A stretch of DNA of 13,908 nucleotides from an uncultured Planctomycetaceae bacterium. GTDB taxonomy: Bacteria; Planctomycetota; Planctomycetia; Pirellulales; Pirellulaceae. Positions 1 through 8,242 of this stretch are shown piece after piece (the stretch's first letter is position 1; each line of letters opens with the position of its first letter). The position numbers were made by a program, and so were the translations under genes. The notes under the pieces are model-generated. The model made no database searches. It had not been told where the DNA came from and saw nothing but the letters and a program-made list of their open reading frames with translations. The stretch spans positions 1-13,908 of the forward strand of contig CAIYOB010001244.1 of NCBI GenBank assembly GCA_903927685.1, in the 5' to 3' direction.

Positions 1-381
1 CAGGCCCGTGCTGGACGCCGGGGCCAGGCCGCGATCATCGATGCGGCGCGTGGCCAGACTCAGCCGATATCGACCCTCCGGCAAGTAGACATCCCATTCG
101 TTCTCGTCGTACCAAAGTTCCTCGAGTTTCACGACGGCGATTTGGCTGGCGTCGTCGATGATCAACTCGTGAGCCAGCGGCCGCAGCGCTGCGATGCGTG
201 ACTCGAGGAACGAGATCTGGCCGCGGTTGCTGAAGTAACCGAGCCACACGGCGACGGCCGCCAGCAACAGCAGCAGCGTTCGCAGGCGGATCTGCCAGGG
301 CCTGCGGGCCGGCGCACGTGCCGGTATGACCGGCTCCGACTGGTGCAACTCGCCCGCCAGGCTCGTGTGTTCCTCGTGCAT
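1..381 (-). CDS. Single-pass membrane protein, hypothetical (C-terminus beyond left edge)
   Basis: Reading from ATG at 381 towards position 1, 127 residues are open with no stop, so the gene continues past the window edge. About 30 polar N-terminal residues precede one strong hydrophobic helix at residues 33-50 ([15 protein letters not shown] region). A short charged, possibly coiled stretch follows (residues 55-70), then a soluble part with the motif W-D-V-Y-L-P near residues 96-101 and Y-R-L-S-L just after. The topology suggests a membrane anchor with the bulk outside the cytoplasm. The start lies 4 bp after the stop of the upstream minus-strand gene, so the two are almost certainly co-transcribed and perhaps translationally coupled; the ribosome site is weak (GGGACGG about 8 nt upstream). 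I recognise the style as a planctomycete conserved hypothetical, but no function can be named. It resembles its upstream neighbour segment by segment (see findings). Confidence 0.8.
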   Translation of the reverse strand, partial: MHEEHTSLAGELHQSEPVIPARAPARRPWQIRLRTLLLLLAAVAVWLGYFSNRGQISFLESRIAALRPLAHELIIDDASQIAVVKLEELWYDENEWDVYLPEGRYRLSLATRRIDDRGLAPASSTGL

Positions 382-385
382 GCGA

Positions 386-1003
386 CTACCGTCCCGGCGG
401 CTTGGGGCCCAAGTGCAAATCGAACAAGACGGGCACGTGCCGCTCTCGCGAGCCGTCGGGAAGCGCCGTCCGAGCGTCGTCCTGGAGACGCTGGGACAAG
501 GTCAATCGCAGCAGCCGCGTTGGCTGGTCGGCGTCCAAGACCACCGGTCCGCCGGCCCCCAGCTGGTCCGCCTCGATCTCGTGCCAGCGATCTCGCAGCA
601 GGTCGGCCAAGGCTGGTCCGTCCACCTGCATCCGGCTGGCGCCGCCCGAGAATCGCGTGTAGACGTGCAGGCATCCCTGCTCGTCTTCACGAAACCTCAC
701 GCGCGCGATCGATTCGACGGCGGAGGACTGCCAGCCCGAACTGTAACTGCCGTCGCTGTGCCAGAGAGAGAACCGATAGTTCGGCGGCAAGTGCACGCGC
801 CAGGCAAAGTGCAGAGGTTCCCCCGTCTCCAAGGCGCTCACGACCACCTTCGAGGCATCCCGGATCGGGGGTTCTCCCGTCTTGTCCGCCAGTCGGCGGT
901 ACTCGGCGCCCAGCCGACTCCGCTCGAAAGCCGCTCGCCCAGCCAGCGCGCCGCCCGCCACGATCACCAGCAACAGGAACCCATCGACGACACGATGCCT
1001 CAC
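386..1003 (-). CDS. Membrane-anchored hypothetical protein, paralogue of its downstream neighbour
   Basis: This 205-residue protein starts at GTG 1003, preceded by GAGAGG with 9-nt spacing, which supports this non-ATG start. Residues 8-23 form one hydrophobic helix, possibly an uncleaved signal anchor. Next comes a charged segment with R and L spacing (27-40), then a soluble part with W68[13 protein letters not shown]. The C-terminus is rich in Arg, Pro and Gly and ends in KPPGR. Nothing in it looks enzymatic, and I recognise no named family. The gene heads a minus-strand unit with the partial gene at the left edge (4-bp gap) and diverges from the glycoside hydrolase gene at 1198. A TACAAT sequence 38 nt upstream could be its -10 element. 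A role in the cell envelope is only inferred from topology. Confidence 0.8.
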   Translation of the reverse strand: MRHRVVDGFLLLVIVAGGALAGRAAFERSRLGAEYRRLADKTGEPPIRDASKVVVSALETGEPLHFAWRVHLPPNYRFSLWHSDGSYSSGWQSSAVESIARVRFREDEQGCLHVYTRFSGGASRMQVDGPALADLLRDRWHEIEADQLGAGGPVVLDADQPTRLLRLTLSQRLQDDARTALPDGSRERHVPVLFDLHLGPKPPGR

Positions 1004-1040
1004 TTCAATTCACCTCTCGAGACCGAGTTGCAGCCGGCGG

Positions 1041-1046
1041 ATTGTA
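1041..1046 (-). promoter_or_regulatory. Candidate -10 element for the minus-strand membrane-protein pair
   Basis: Reading on the minus strand, TACAAT matches five of six bases of the sigma-70 -10 consensus and lies 38 nt before the GTG at 1003. No convincing -35 is seen at 16-18 nt. The gap 1004-1197 between the divergent genes holds this element and the ribosome sites but no other clear structure; no convincing promoter for the plus-strand gene was found. Confidence 0.3.
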
Positions 1047-1197
1047 CCAGATCACACGGCATGATTCGCTGGGGCAAGGCGACAACCGTGGCGCAGCCCT
1101 TGCGTTGTGCCTGCCAGCGTTCGAAAATCAGGCGACGGTTCCCGCTTGCTGCCGGGGCCAGCCCTGCCAAGATGTTAGTCTCGAAGGAAGGTGAACC

Positions 1198-4032
1198 ATG
1201 AGGCCTGTCTGCTGGATTCTGCTGGGCGTCTTGACGCCACTCGCCGCCCGGGCTGGCGACTATGTGTGGGTCGAAGCCGAAAGCGCGGTCGACAAGGTCG
1301 AGCACGCGAATGAATGGTACGAGCCCGTCGACCGCCAGACCTCGCTGTCCGGCGGCGACTGGTGGCGGTCGTTCGACGAGCCCGTCATGGCCTCGGGCTA
1401 CATGGTGTGCCCGTTCCGCCTGCCGCAGACCGGCAAGTACCGGCTGTGGATCCGGCTGAATCTGAGCAGCACGGGCTACCGTTACGCAGTGGACGAGGCG
1501 CCGCTGGCGGAACTGCCGGTCAAGGTCTGGCGAGCAGCCGACCAGGAGCACCGGGAGACGCTGGACCACGAGCGGCGGGTGTTCGACGAGTCGTACGCCT
1601 CGCACGACGGCTCGAATCGGCACAAGCTGGCCTGGATCAAGGGCCCGGAGATCGAGTTGGCCGAGGGCGAACACCGGCTGCGGATCCAGGTCCAGCCGGG
1701 CGACGACAAGAAGGGCTTTGCGGCCGTCGACTGCTTTGTGCTCGCGGCCGACGGATTCGAGTTCCGCCCGCGCATGTTCTACCAGCCGGACCAGCGCGTG
1801 CAAACTGTGGCGGAACTAGACCCTGCCCAGGCCTGGGCATTTCCCATCGTCCGGGACACCTTCGAGCCATCGCCGCTCGACCTGCGGGGACTGAACGAAG
1901 CGGTCGCCGGCGAACACGGCTTCATCCGGCTCAGCGATGACGGCGAATCGCTGATCCGCGGCGACGGCCAGCCGATCCGCTTCTGGTCGGGCTCGGACTA
2001 CGCTTGGCGGATTCCGTTCAACGACGGGAACCTGGCGGTAAGTCCCACGGAGCGCGAGGCCGTCGCCCACCACGCCCGCTGGGCGGCCAAACGAGGCGTC
2101 AACATGGTCCGCTTCCACGGCCACCTGCCGCCCAAGCCCAACAAACGCGGCGGGCCGCCCGTCTCGCGCGACCAGATCAACGAAGTCGACCTGCACGGCG
2201 CCTGGTACATGGTCGCCGCGTTCAAACAGGAAGGCATCTACTCGACGCTCAGCCCCTATTGGGGTTCGCACACGGATAACGAGGCGAGCTGGGACCTGGG
2301 ATTCGAAGGTGGCAGCCTGACCGGGCTGGTGTTCTTCTACGAACCGGTGCAGCAGATGTACAAAGCCTGGCTGCGGCGGCTGTACACCGAACCCAATCCG
2401 TACACGGGCATCCCGCTGAAAGACGATCCGGCGGTGGCGATCATCCAGTTGCAGAACGAGGATTCCCTGCTGTTCTACACCGAGTCGCAGATCGGGGGCA
2501 AGCCACGGGAACAACTGCTCTCGATGTTCGGCGACTTTCTGAAGCGAAAATACGGCTCGCTGGAGAAAGCTTTCGAGCGATACACCACCTACGAGTCGGC
2601 TTGGGATCTGCGGGGCGAGGACAACGTCGAGCGGGGCACGGCCGGTCTGCTGCAGATGTGGTTCTTTACTCGCGATGCACGGGACCGCGCCGCCCGCTGG
2701 AACGAACCGACGCGCCGCCGCATGGACGACCAGTTGGAGTTCTACACCGAACTGATGCGGACCTTCAACCAGCAGCTGGAGACCTTCCTGCGCGACGAAC
2801 TGGGCTGCCGGCAGCTGATCAACGCCGGCAACTGGAAGACGGTCGATCCGGTCCTGTGCTGCGATGCGGAACGTTACTCGTACACGGCCAACCAGATTAT
2901 CGGCAAGAACGCCTACTACAGTTCCCTGCATGCCGGCATCAACACGGGCTGGCAGATCCTCGACCAGCAGGTCTACACGAACTGGTCGGCCCTGAAGCGG
3001 CCGTACTTCTGGCCGCTGAACGTCAAACAGCCCGCCGGACATCCGACGATGATCTTCGAGAGCCTGTGGGTGCCGCCGAACCTGTATGCCGCCGAGGGGC
3101 CATTGGTTGTGGCCGGCCAGCTGTCGCTGACCGGCGTGGACTCGTTCTACTGGTTCGCTTCTGGTGGCGAGGAGTGGGGGGCCAGCGACGGCAAGTGGGC
3201 GTACAACACGCCTATGCAGATGGGCCTGTTCCCCGCCACCTCGCTCGCCTTTCGCCGCGGCTATATCGCCCAGGCGGACGAGCCGATCGTGTACGAGGAG
3301 CGCAGCCTGGACGATCTCTGGCAACAGAAAACGCCGCTGATCGCGGAGACGGAAACCTACGATCCGAACCGCGACCAGGGCGAGATGCCGGTCAACTCGG
3401 CCGTGTCCACGCCCGTCGACCCGCTGGCGTTCTGCGTGGGGCCGGTCCGGGTACGCTGCGGCGGCAGCGCCGCGAACAATCGGGTCTCGGAAAAACTGGC
3501 CGGCCTGATCGACAAGGAGGCCCGGATCTTGACCAGCGTCACCGGGCAGATCCGCACCGACTATGGCCAGGGCCTGTACAGCGTGAACGCGCCGAAATGC
3601 CAAGCCGCCGCGGGGTTCCTGGCCGCCCAGCCGGAGATCGTCCTGGGAGATGTCACCATCCGGTCCCGCAACGCGTACGGGTCGGTGGTACTCGTCCCCT
3701 TGGACGACCGGCCGTTGAACCAATCGCGGCAGATCCTGGTCCAAGCGGGAACGGTCGCCCGGCCCGCAGGCTGGATCGCCCGCCGCCGCGCGGTCGCAGC
3801 GGGCGGTGAACTGCTCGACGGACTCCAGATCCTCCGCAAGGGCAGCGAGCCGGTGCTGGTCGAGAACATCCAAGTCCAGGTCGAGATCGCCAATTCGTCG
3901 GTCCGAACGGCCACGGCACTGGACGTGAACGGAATGCCGCTAGACCAACCGGTGGCGGTCCAGCACCACGGCGACCGACTGCTCGTGACGCTGCCTCCCC
4001 AGACGCTGTACACCATCGTGAGCGAGGACTGA
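1198..4032 (+). CDS. Secreted glycoside hydrolase-like protein, clan GH-A type, with N-terminal CBM-like domain
   Basis: This is a 944-residue exported protein. ATG 1198 is preceded by GGAAGG at a good distance. Residues 1-19 are a signal peptide ending near A-R-A. Residues about 22-185 look like a beta-sandwich carbohydrate-binding or coiling module (V-W-V-E-A-E-S-A start, R-L-W-I-R strand, G-E-H-R-L-R-I near the end). From about 230 onward a TIM-barrel-like region begins (G-D-G-Q-P-I-R-F-W-S-G, then R-G-V-N-M-V-R-F-H near 299-307). Q-L-Q-N-E421-D fits the acid/base Asn-Glu of clan GH-A, and M-I-F-E621-S-L-W fits a strand-7 nucleophile. A C-terminal beta-rich part (about 750-944) completes it. 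It probably cleaves a polysaccharide outside the cytoplasm; substrate and CAZy family cannot be told from sequence reading. Broad beta-galactosidase or GH5-like relatives are the alternatives. The TPR gene follows after 4 bp. Confidence 0.75.
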   Translation: MRPVCWILLGVLTPLAARAGDYVWVEAESAVDKVEHANEWYEPVDRQTSLSGGDWWRSFDEPVMASGYMVCPFRLPQTGKYRLWIRLNLSSTGYRYAVDEAPLAELPVKVWRAADQEHRETLDHERRVFDESYASHDGSNRHKLAWIKGPEIELAEGEHRLRIQVQPGDDKKGFAAVDCFVLAADGFEFRPRMFYQPDQRVQTVAELDPAQAWAFPIVRDTFEPSPLDLRGLNEAVAGEHGFIRLSDDGESLIRGDGQPIRFWSGSDYAWRIPFNDGNLAVSPTEREAVAHHARWAAKRGVNMVRFHGHLPPKPNKRGGPPVSRDQINEVDLHGAWYMVAAFKQEGIYSTLSPYWGSHTDNEASWDLGFEGGSLTGLVFFYEPVQQMYKAWLRRLYTEPNPYTGIPLKDDPAVAIIQLQNEDSLLFYTESQIGGKPREQLLSMFGDFLKRKYGSLEKAFERYTTYESAWDLRGEDNVERGTAGLLQMWFFTRDARDRAARWNEPTRRRMDDQLEFYTELMRTFNQQLETFLRDELGCRQLINAGNWKTVDPVLCCDAERYSYTANQIIGKNAYYSSLHAGINTGWQILDQQVYTNWSALKRPYFWPLNVKQPAGHPTMIFESLWVPPNLYAAEGPLVVAGQLSLTGVDSFYWFASGGEEWGASDGKWAYNTPMQMGLFPATSLAFRRGYIAQADEPIVYEERSLDDLWQQKTPLIAETETYDPNRDQGEMPVNSAVSTPVDPLAFCVGPVRVRCGGSAANNRVSEKLAGLIDKEARILTSVTGQIRTDYGQGLYSVNAPKCQAAAGFLAAQPEIVLGDVTIRSRNAYGSVVLVPLDDRPLNQSRQILVQAGTVARPAGWIARRRAVAAGGELLDGLQILRKGSEPVLVENIQVQVEIANSSVRTATALDVNGMPLDQPVAVQHHGDRLLVTLPPQTLYTIVSED

Positions 4033-4036
4033 TCCC

Positions 4037-4855
4037 ATGCTGATATCCCTTGTCACCTGCCTGGCGTTAACGCTGGCTGCCGCGGCCGACGACTCTGCCG
4101 CGGCCCTGTTCCAGGAAGCGGAAACGCTGGCCAAGAGCAACCGGAAAGCAGAGGCGCTGGCCAAGTTGGAGGTCCTGACCGCCGAGTTGGAACGGGCGGG
4201 GACGGCGGGCGCGAGGCTTCCACGCGCCGGACTGGATGGCCTGCGTTTGGCCGCCAAGCTGGCACGTGAGGACTTCCTCGATTACGAAAAATCGCTGCTC
4301 TATTGCGACACGCTGTTTCGGTTGGCCGACACCGACAACTGGCGTGTACCCGCGCGGCTGGAACGAGCCTTGACGTACCGTGCGAGAGGGGACTTTGCCA
4401 AGGCGCAGGCGGAATACGAGGCCGTCGCTGCCGCAGATCCTCGCTTTCGCGTCAACGGGCTCTTGCCGCACGCCGAGATGATCTACTTTGACCTGCGCGA
4501 TCCGCAACGCGGCCGCCCGCTACTCGTCGAGGCACTCGGCAACGCGGCGATCAACGGCCGCGAACGATTCGCGATGCTGCGTAAGTGCGCCGCTCACTCC
4601 CTGGCGCACGGCTACCGCGACGAGGCCCTGCAGTGGTATGCGATGCTTGAAGGACTGCCCTTCGACAAGCCGGATGAACGCGCCCGGTTCCTGACCCAAG
4701 CCTGGTACGAAATGGGCCAGATCGAAGAAGGTCGCGGCCGGGTGGACAAGGCCAAGGACCTGTATCGCCGGGCGCTGGAATTGACAGACGGCGAAATGCG
4801 TTTCCGGGCCCGAGCCCGCGATGCGCTCGAGAACATCCAATACTTCGAGGATTGA
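4037..4855 (+). CDS. Exported TPR-like repeat protein
   Basis: This 272-residue protein begins 4 bp after the glycoside hydrolase stop, so it belongs to the same transcript. Residues 1-17 form a signal peptide (L-A-L-T-L-A-A-A-A, cleavage likely before D-D-S). The rest is almost entirely amphipathic helix. TPR-like units with small residues at the expected spacing are visible near 107-140 (A-R-L-E-R-A-L-T-Y-R-A-R-G-D-F), 185-215 (A-H-G-Y-R-D-E-A-L-Q-W-Y) and 221-254 (W-Y-E-M-G-Q-I-E-E-G and A-K-D-L-Y-R-R-A-L-E-L). TPR proteins serve as protein-binding scaffolds. A periplasmic partner role beside the hydrolase is inferred from position only. No catalytic motif is seen. Confidence 0.8.
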   Translation: MLISLVTCLALTLAAAADDSAAALFQEAETLAKSNRKAEALAKLEVLTAELERAGTAGARLPRAGLDGLRLAAKLAREDFLDYEKSLLYCDTLFRLADTDNWRVPARLERALTYRARGDFAKAQAEYEAVAAADPRFRVNGLLPHAEMIYFDLRDPQRGRPLLVEALGNAAINGRERFAMLRKCAAHSLAHGYRDEALQWYAMLEGLPFDKPDERARFLTQAWYEMGQIEEGRGRVDKAKDLYRRALELTDGEMRFRARARDALENIQYFED

Positions 4856-4893
4856 CGACGCGCTATGGCCGGTTTTCGAGCGACCACCTGCCC

Positions 4894-4922
4894 TTGCCTC
4901 GTTCCCGCGGTTTTGTTACAAG
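4894..4922 (+). promoter_or_regulatory. Candidate sigma-70 promoter for the 4995-7200 unit
   Basis: TTGCCT (4894-4899) and TACAAG (4917-4922) are separated by exactly 17 bp, each matching four of six consensus bases. They lie in the 139-bp gap after the TPR gene and about 70 nt before the ATG at 4995. The match is modest and planctomycete promoters are poorly defined, so confidence is limited. Confidence 0.35.
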
Positions 4923-4994
4923 TCGCGCCCCCCAGCCAGATTCCCGCTTGCACGGCGGTGAGGTCGACCGGGGCGCAGATTCGGAGAACAGGCC

Positions 4995-5381
4995 ATGGCA
5001 AGACGACGGAAACGCAAGCCAACCCTTTCACAATGCCTCGTCGGGATCGCCACGGCGGGGATGCCGCCCCCCGTACGGTCCGTGGTCGGAAGCCGGTGGG
5101 GGGCACGAGCCGTGCTGCTAGCCCTGCCGGTCCTGCTGGTCACGGGCGTGATCTCGATCCAATGGAATAGCGGCGTGCCCAAGGTGTCGATCGACCGCCA
5201 ACGGGCCAAGGAAATCGAGGCCAAGGCCGTCGATTCCATTCAGAAACTGCGGGATCAGGAAAACGGCGTCCTGTCTCTGCGGCCGGGTTCGTTTTTCGGC
5301 TCGGGAACTCCGGAATCGAAACCGCCGCAGGACGAACAGCCGATCGCCAACTTGAGCGAGATCCTGAAAACGATGCGGTAG
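4995..5381 (+). CDS. Small single-pass membrane protein, planctomycete-type hypothetical
   Basis: This is a 128-residue protein. ATG 4995 is preceded by GGAG at 8-nt spacing. The N-terminus is strongly basic (M-A-R-R-R-K-R-K-P-T-L), followed by a moderately hydrophobic stretch with M-P-P-P and then one clear transmembrane helix at about residues 38-56 (A-V-L-L-A-L-P-V-L-L-V-T-G). The positive N-terminus predicts it stays in the cytoplasm with the C-terminal 70 residues outside. That tail has a charged segment (R-Q-R-A-K-E-I-E-A-K) and a Pro/Gly-rich linker. I do not recognise a characterised family. It ends 13 bp before the oxidoreductase start and is likely co-transcribed with it, but no functional link can be read from the sequence. 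Confidence 0.75.
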   Translation: MARRRKRKPTLSQCLVGIATAGMPPPVRSVVGSRWGARAVLLALPVLLVTGVISIQWNSGVPKVSIDRQRAKEIEAKAVDSIQKLRDQENGVLSLRPGSFFGSGTPESKPPQDEQPIANLSEILKTMR

Positions 5382-5394
5382 ACGACGGGAGACG

Positions 5395-7200
5395 ATGCCA
5401 GCCGACCCACGCAGCGCCCCTCTCTTTGGCTACCACGGACGTTACCTGCGGATCGATCTGACGCGGGGCAGCGGCGATTCCGTCCCGCTGTCCGGCGATT
5501 CACTTCGCCACTTCCTCGGCGGCAGCGGATTGGGGGTCCATCTGCTGTTGCGCGAGGCCGCGGCAGGTGCAGGCCCGCGGTCGCCGGAAGCGCTGCTGGC
5601 GTTTGTCTTCAGCCCTCTGGTCGGCAGTCCGCTGACGACCTCGGCCAAGTTCGCCGTGGTGAGCAAGAGCCCGCTGACCGGGCGGATCAACGACTCCCTG
5701 GCCAGCAGCGCGTTCGCCATCGCTGGCAAGAAGACCGGTTTCGATGCGCTCGTGATCACCGGCCGCGCGGCGGCTCCCTCGCTCCTGGTGATCGACGACG
5801 GTCACGTGCGAATCGAGCCGGCCGGAGAGCTGTGGGGACTGGATATCGACGCCGCGGCCGACCGGCTGCGGGAACGATTCCCCGGCGATGCCTGCAGTGC
5901 TATCATCGGACCGGCCGGCGAGCGGCAAGTCCGCTACGCCACCATCTCGCATGCGGGCCGCCACGCGGGGCGAGGCGGCAGCGGCGCTGTGTTGGGAGCC
6001 AAGAACCTCAAGGCCGTGGTCGTCCGCGGCACGCAACGCTGTGCGTGGGCTCGTCCGGCCGAACTGGTCGCGTTGGCCAAGCAGCTGTCGGCCCGTTCGT
6101 TCGGCCCGGCCACGGCCAAGTACCGCGAATTGGGCACCGCCGGCAACTTGCTCGCCTTCAACCGGCTGCATGCCCTGCCGACGCGTAACTTCCAGCAGGG
6201 CAGCTTTGCGGCCGCCGAGGCTTTATCACCCGAAACGCTGTCCGCCGCACACGCCAAAACGCGGGCTTCCTGCGCGGCCTGTACGATCGGGTGCGAGCAC
6301 ATCTACCGGCTGGACCCCAAGTCCGCCACGGACCCCAGGCGGGGTGTGCGGCTGGAATACGAAAGCCTGTTCGCGCTGGGCAGTCTGTGCGGGATCGGCG
6401 ACGCCGAGGCCGTGCTGGCCGCTGCGCACCGCTGCGATCAGCTGGGCCTGGACACGATCAGCCTGGGCGGAACCGTCGCGTTTGCGATGGAGTGCGTTGA
6501 ACGCGGGCTGCTGGATGCCCCTTGGCTGCGGTTCGGCGCACCCGAAGCCCTGCTGCGGTGCATCGAGTTGATCGGTCGCCGTGAAGGCTTGGGGGAGGCC
6601 CTGGCACAGGGCAGCCGCCGACTGGCCGAGCAGATCGGACAAGACTCGGCGGATTTTGCCCCGCACGTCAAGGGCTTGGAGCTGCCCGGCTACGAGCCGC
6701 GGGCGCTACAGACGATGGCCTTGGGACTGGCCGTCGGGACACGCGGCGCGGATCACAACCGTAGCAGCGCTTACGAAGTGGATTTCTCGCCCGGGGCAGA
6801 CCGCCGCCGCCTGACGCCCCAGGCCGTGACGCTCGCCGTCGAAGCCGAAGACAAGGCGACCCTGATGGACTCGCTGATCCTGTGCAAGTTCTTACGCGGC
6901 GTGTTCCACGATTTCTTGGCCGAGGCGGCGGAAATGCTGCAACTGGTGACGGGCTGGGACGTATCTCCCGAGGAACTGCGTGGGACGGCTCGGCGGATCA
7001 TCCAGGCCAAGAAACAGTTCAACGTGGCTGCCGGCTGGACGCCCGCCGAGGACACGCTGCCCGCCCGCTTCTTTGCGGACGCTCTGCAGGACGACGTGGC
7101 AGCAAGACTGACCCGCCCCCAGTTCCAGGCCGCCGTGCGGGCGTACAACCTGGCACGTGGCTGGGACGAGGATGGGTGGCCCTTGCCGGGAGCCGTCTGA
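5395..7200 (+). CDS. aor: Tungsten-type aldehyde:ferredoxin oxidoreductase family enzyme
   Basis: At 601 residues this has the usual length for the family. ATG 5395 has GGGAGA upstream. The enzyme family oxidises aldehydes to acids with ferredoxin as partner, in the cytoplasm, using a tungsten (or molybdenum) bis-pterin and one [4Fe-4S] cluster. The cluster ligands are visible as C293-x2-C296-x3-C300 and C497, the same spacing as in the archaeal prototype. D492 five residues before C497 fits the D-x4-C pterin/cluster motif. The N-terminal domain has the cofactor-binding G-R-H-A-G-R-G-G-S-G-A-V-L-G-A-K-N-L-K-A stretch (188-207). E321 or E323 and H454 (G-A-D-H-N-R) are candidates for the active-site Glu and His. 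No signal peptide is seen, and no MoaD-like, ferredoxin or tungstate-transport gene lies nearby. The exact aldehyde is unknown; some family members reduce acids or act on other substrates. Confidence 0.92.
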   Translation: MPADPRSAPLFGYHGRYLRIDLTRGSGDSVPLSGDSLRHFLGGSGLGVHLLLREAAAGAGPRSPEALLAFVFSPLVGSPLTTSAKFAVVSKSPLTGRINDSLASSAFAIAGKKTGFDALVITGRAAAPSLLVIDDGHVRIEPAGELWGLDIDAAADRLRERFPGDACSAIIGPAGERQVRYATISHAGRHAGRGGSGAVLGAKNLKAVVVRGTQRCAWARPAELVALAKQLSARSFGPATAKYRELGTAGNLLAFNRLHALPTRNFQQGSFAAAEALSPETLSAAHAKTRASCAACTIGCEHIYRLDPKSATDPRRGVRLEYESLFALGSLCGIGDAEAVLAAAHRCDQLGLDTISLGGTVAFAMECVERGLLDAPWLRFGAPEALLRCIELIGRREGLGEALAQGSRRLAEQIGQDSADFAPHVKGLELPGYEPRALQTMALGLAVGTRGADHNRSSAYEVDFSPGADRRRLTPQAVTLAVEAEDKATLMDSLILCKFLRGVFHDFLAEAAEMLQLVTGWDVSPEELRGTARRIIQAKKQFNVAAGWTPAEDTLPARFFADALQDDVAARLTRPQFQAAVRAYNLARGWDEDGWPLPGAV

Positions 7201-7253
7201 AGTCCCATCGCCATCCAGTTTGACACCGCGATTCCCGGATCGCTGTGGTGAAC

Positions 7254-7281
7254 TTGCAAAACGGTGGGAAAGCCGCATAAT
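7254..7281 (+). promoter_or_regulatory. Candidate promoter of the PfkB-family kinase gene
   Basis: TTGCAA (7254-7259) and CATAAT (7276-7281) are 16 bp apart, with four and five of six consensus matches. They sit in the 130-bp gap after the oxidoreductase, about 50 nt before the kinase ATG at 7331. The -10 lies inside a perfect palindrome (7270-7288), which suggests a controlled start. Confidence 0.45.
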
Positions 7282-7288
7282 GCGGCTT
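7270..7288. promoter_or_regulatory. Perfect palindrome overlapping the -10 element (possible operator)
   Basis: The 19 bp AAGCCGCATAATGCGGCTT has 9-bp arms around a central A and contains the CATAAT -10 hexamer. A dimeric repressor site is the natural reading. As RNA it could also form a hairpin, but it lacks a usable loop and a T-run, so it is a poor terminator for the upstream gene. Confidence 0.5.
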
Positions 7289-7330
7289 CGTGTCTTTCTT
7301 CCCGCAGACTCGTTGGAGACGGAACCAGCC

Positions 7331-8233
7331 ATGCCCTTGCTCGTTGTCGGATCGGTAGCCTTGGACAGTGTGCACACGCCTCGCGACGCCCGTGAGGATG
7401 TACTGGGCGGCTCGGCCGTCTATTTCTCCTACGCCGCCAGCTTCTTCACTTCGGTACGACTGGTCGGCGTGGTCGGCGAGGACTGGCCGCACGAGCATAC
7501 CCAGTTCCTCCAGTCCCGGCGGATCGACACCAGCGGCTTGCAGGTCGTCCCGGGCGGCAAGACGTTCCGCTGGCGCGGCAAGTACGCGACCAACATGAAC
7601 GACCGCCAGACATTGGAGGTCCACCTGAACGTACTGGGCGATTTCGATCCGGTCTTGCCCGACGAGTACAAACGCTGCCCGTACGTGTTCCTGGCCAACG
7701 GCTCGCCGCGGGCGCAGATGAAGGTCCTGGACCAGGTGACCGGCCCGCGGTTGGTGGTCGCGGACACGATGGACCTGTGGATCCGCGAGTCGCACGACGA
7801 GCTGCTGCAGTTGTTCCGCCGGATCGACGGCCTGGTCATGAACGACAGCGAGGCCAAGCTGCTGACCGGCGACGAAAACCTGGTCCGTGCCGGTCATCGC
7901 ATCCGGGAACTGGGCCCCAAGTTCGTCGTCATCAAGAAAGGCGAACACGGGGCCATGTTCTTTTCCCAATACGAGACCTACGTGCTGCCGGCCTTCCCGA
8001 CCGAGCGCGTCGTCGATCCCACCGGGGCCGGCGACAGCTTTGCCGGCGGCATGATGGGCTACCTGTCGGAAATCGACGATTTCGAGCCGGCGTCGCTGAA
8101 AAAGGCCATGGCCTACGGCGTCCTGGTCGCCAGTTTCAACGTCGAAGACTTCAGCCTCGAACGGATGAAGGAAATCTCCCGCGAGGACCTGGAATTCCGC
8201 CTGCGGCAGTACCAGCGGATGCTCAGCTTCTGA
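7331..8233 (+). CDS. PfkB-family (ribokinase-like) sugar or nucleoside kinase
   Basis: The 300-residue protein is called from ATG 7331 (GGAGACGGAA upstream; M-P-L-L-V-V-G-S-V-A is the usual first strand). An in-frame extension to 7157 overlaps the preceding gene and the promoter, so it is rejected. Family marks are all present: G26-G27-S-A near the N-terminus, N171-D-S-E174 (the NxxE metal/ATP motif), K-K-G-E-H-G-A (202-208), and the signature D229-P-T-G-A-G-D235-S-F-A-G-G with the catalytic Asp at 235 and the anion hole before it. The enzyme transfers phosphate from ATP to a hydroxymethyl group of a sugar or nucleoside in the cytoplasm. Adenosine, ribose or another sugar cannot be separated by eye. 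It converges on the TadE-like gene with only 9 bp between stops. Confidence 0.9.
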   Translation: MPLLVVGSVALDSVHTPRDAREDVLGGSAVYFSYAASFFTSVRLVGVVGEDWPHEHTQFLQSRRIDTSGLQVVPGGKTFRWRGKYATNMNDRQTLEVHLNVLGDFDPVLPDEYKRCPYVFLANGSPRAQMKVLDQVTGPRLVVADTMDLWIRESHDELLQLFRRIDGLVMNDSEAKLLTGDENLVRAGHRIRELGPKFVVIKKGEHGAMFFSQYETYVLPAFPTERVVDPTGAGDSFAGGMMGYLSEIDDFEPASLKKAMAYGVLVASFNVEDFSLERMKEISREDLEFRLRQYQRMLSF

Positions 8234-8242
8234 CGCGCCCCG

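Noticed and set aside
1816..3873. Long minus-strand open frame (685 codons) opposite the glycoside hydrolase
   Set aside because: It is a GC-rich shadow of the plus-strand gene; it has no ribosome site, no recognisable domain and an Arg/Val/Gln/Asp-heavy composition typical of antisense frames.
7157..7330. In-frame 58-codon extension upstream of the PfkB-family kinase
   Set aside because: It overlaps the end of the oxidoreductase and the promoter/palindrome, lacks family similarity, and the family's first strand begins exactly at ATG 7331.
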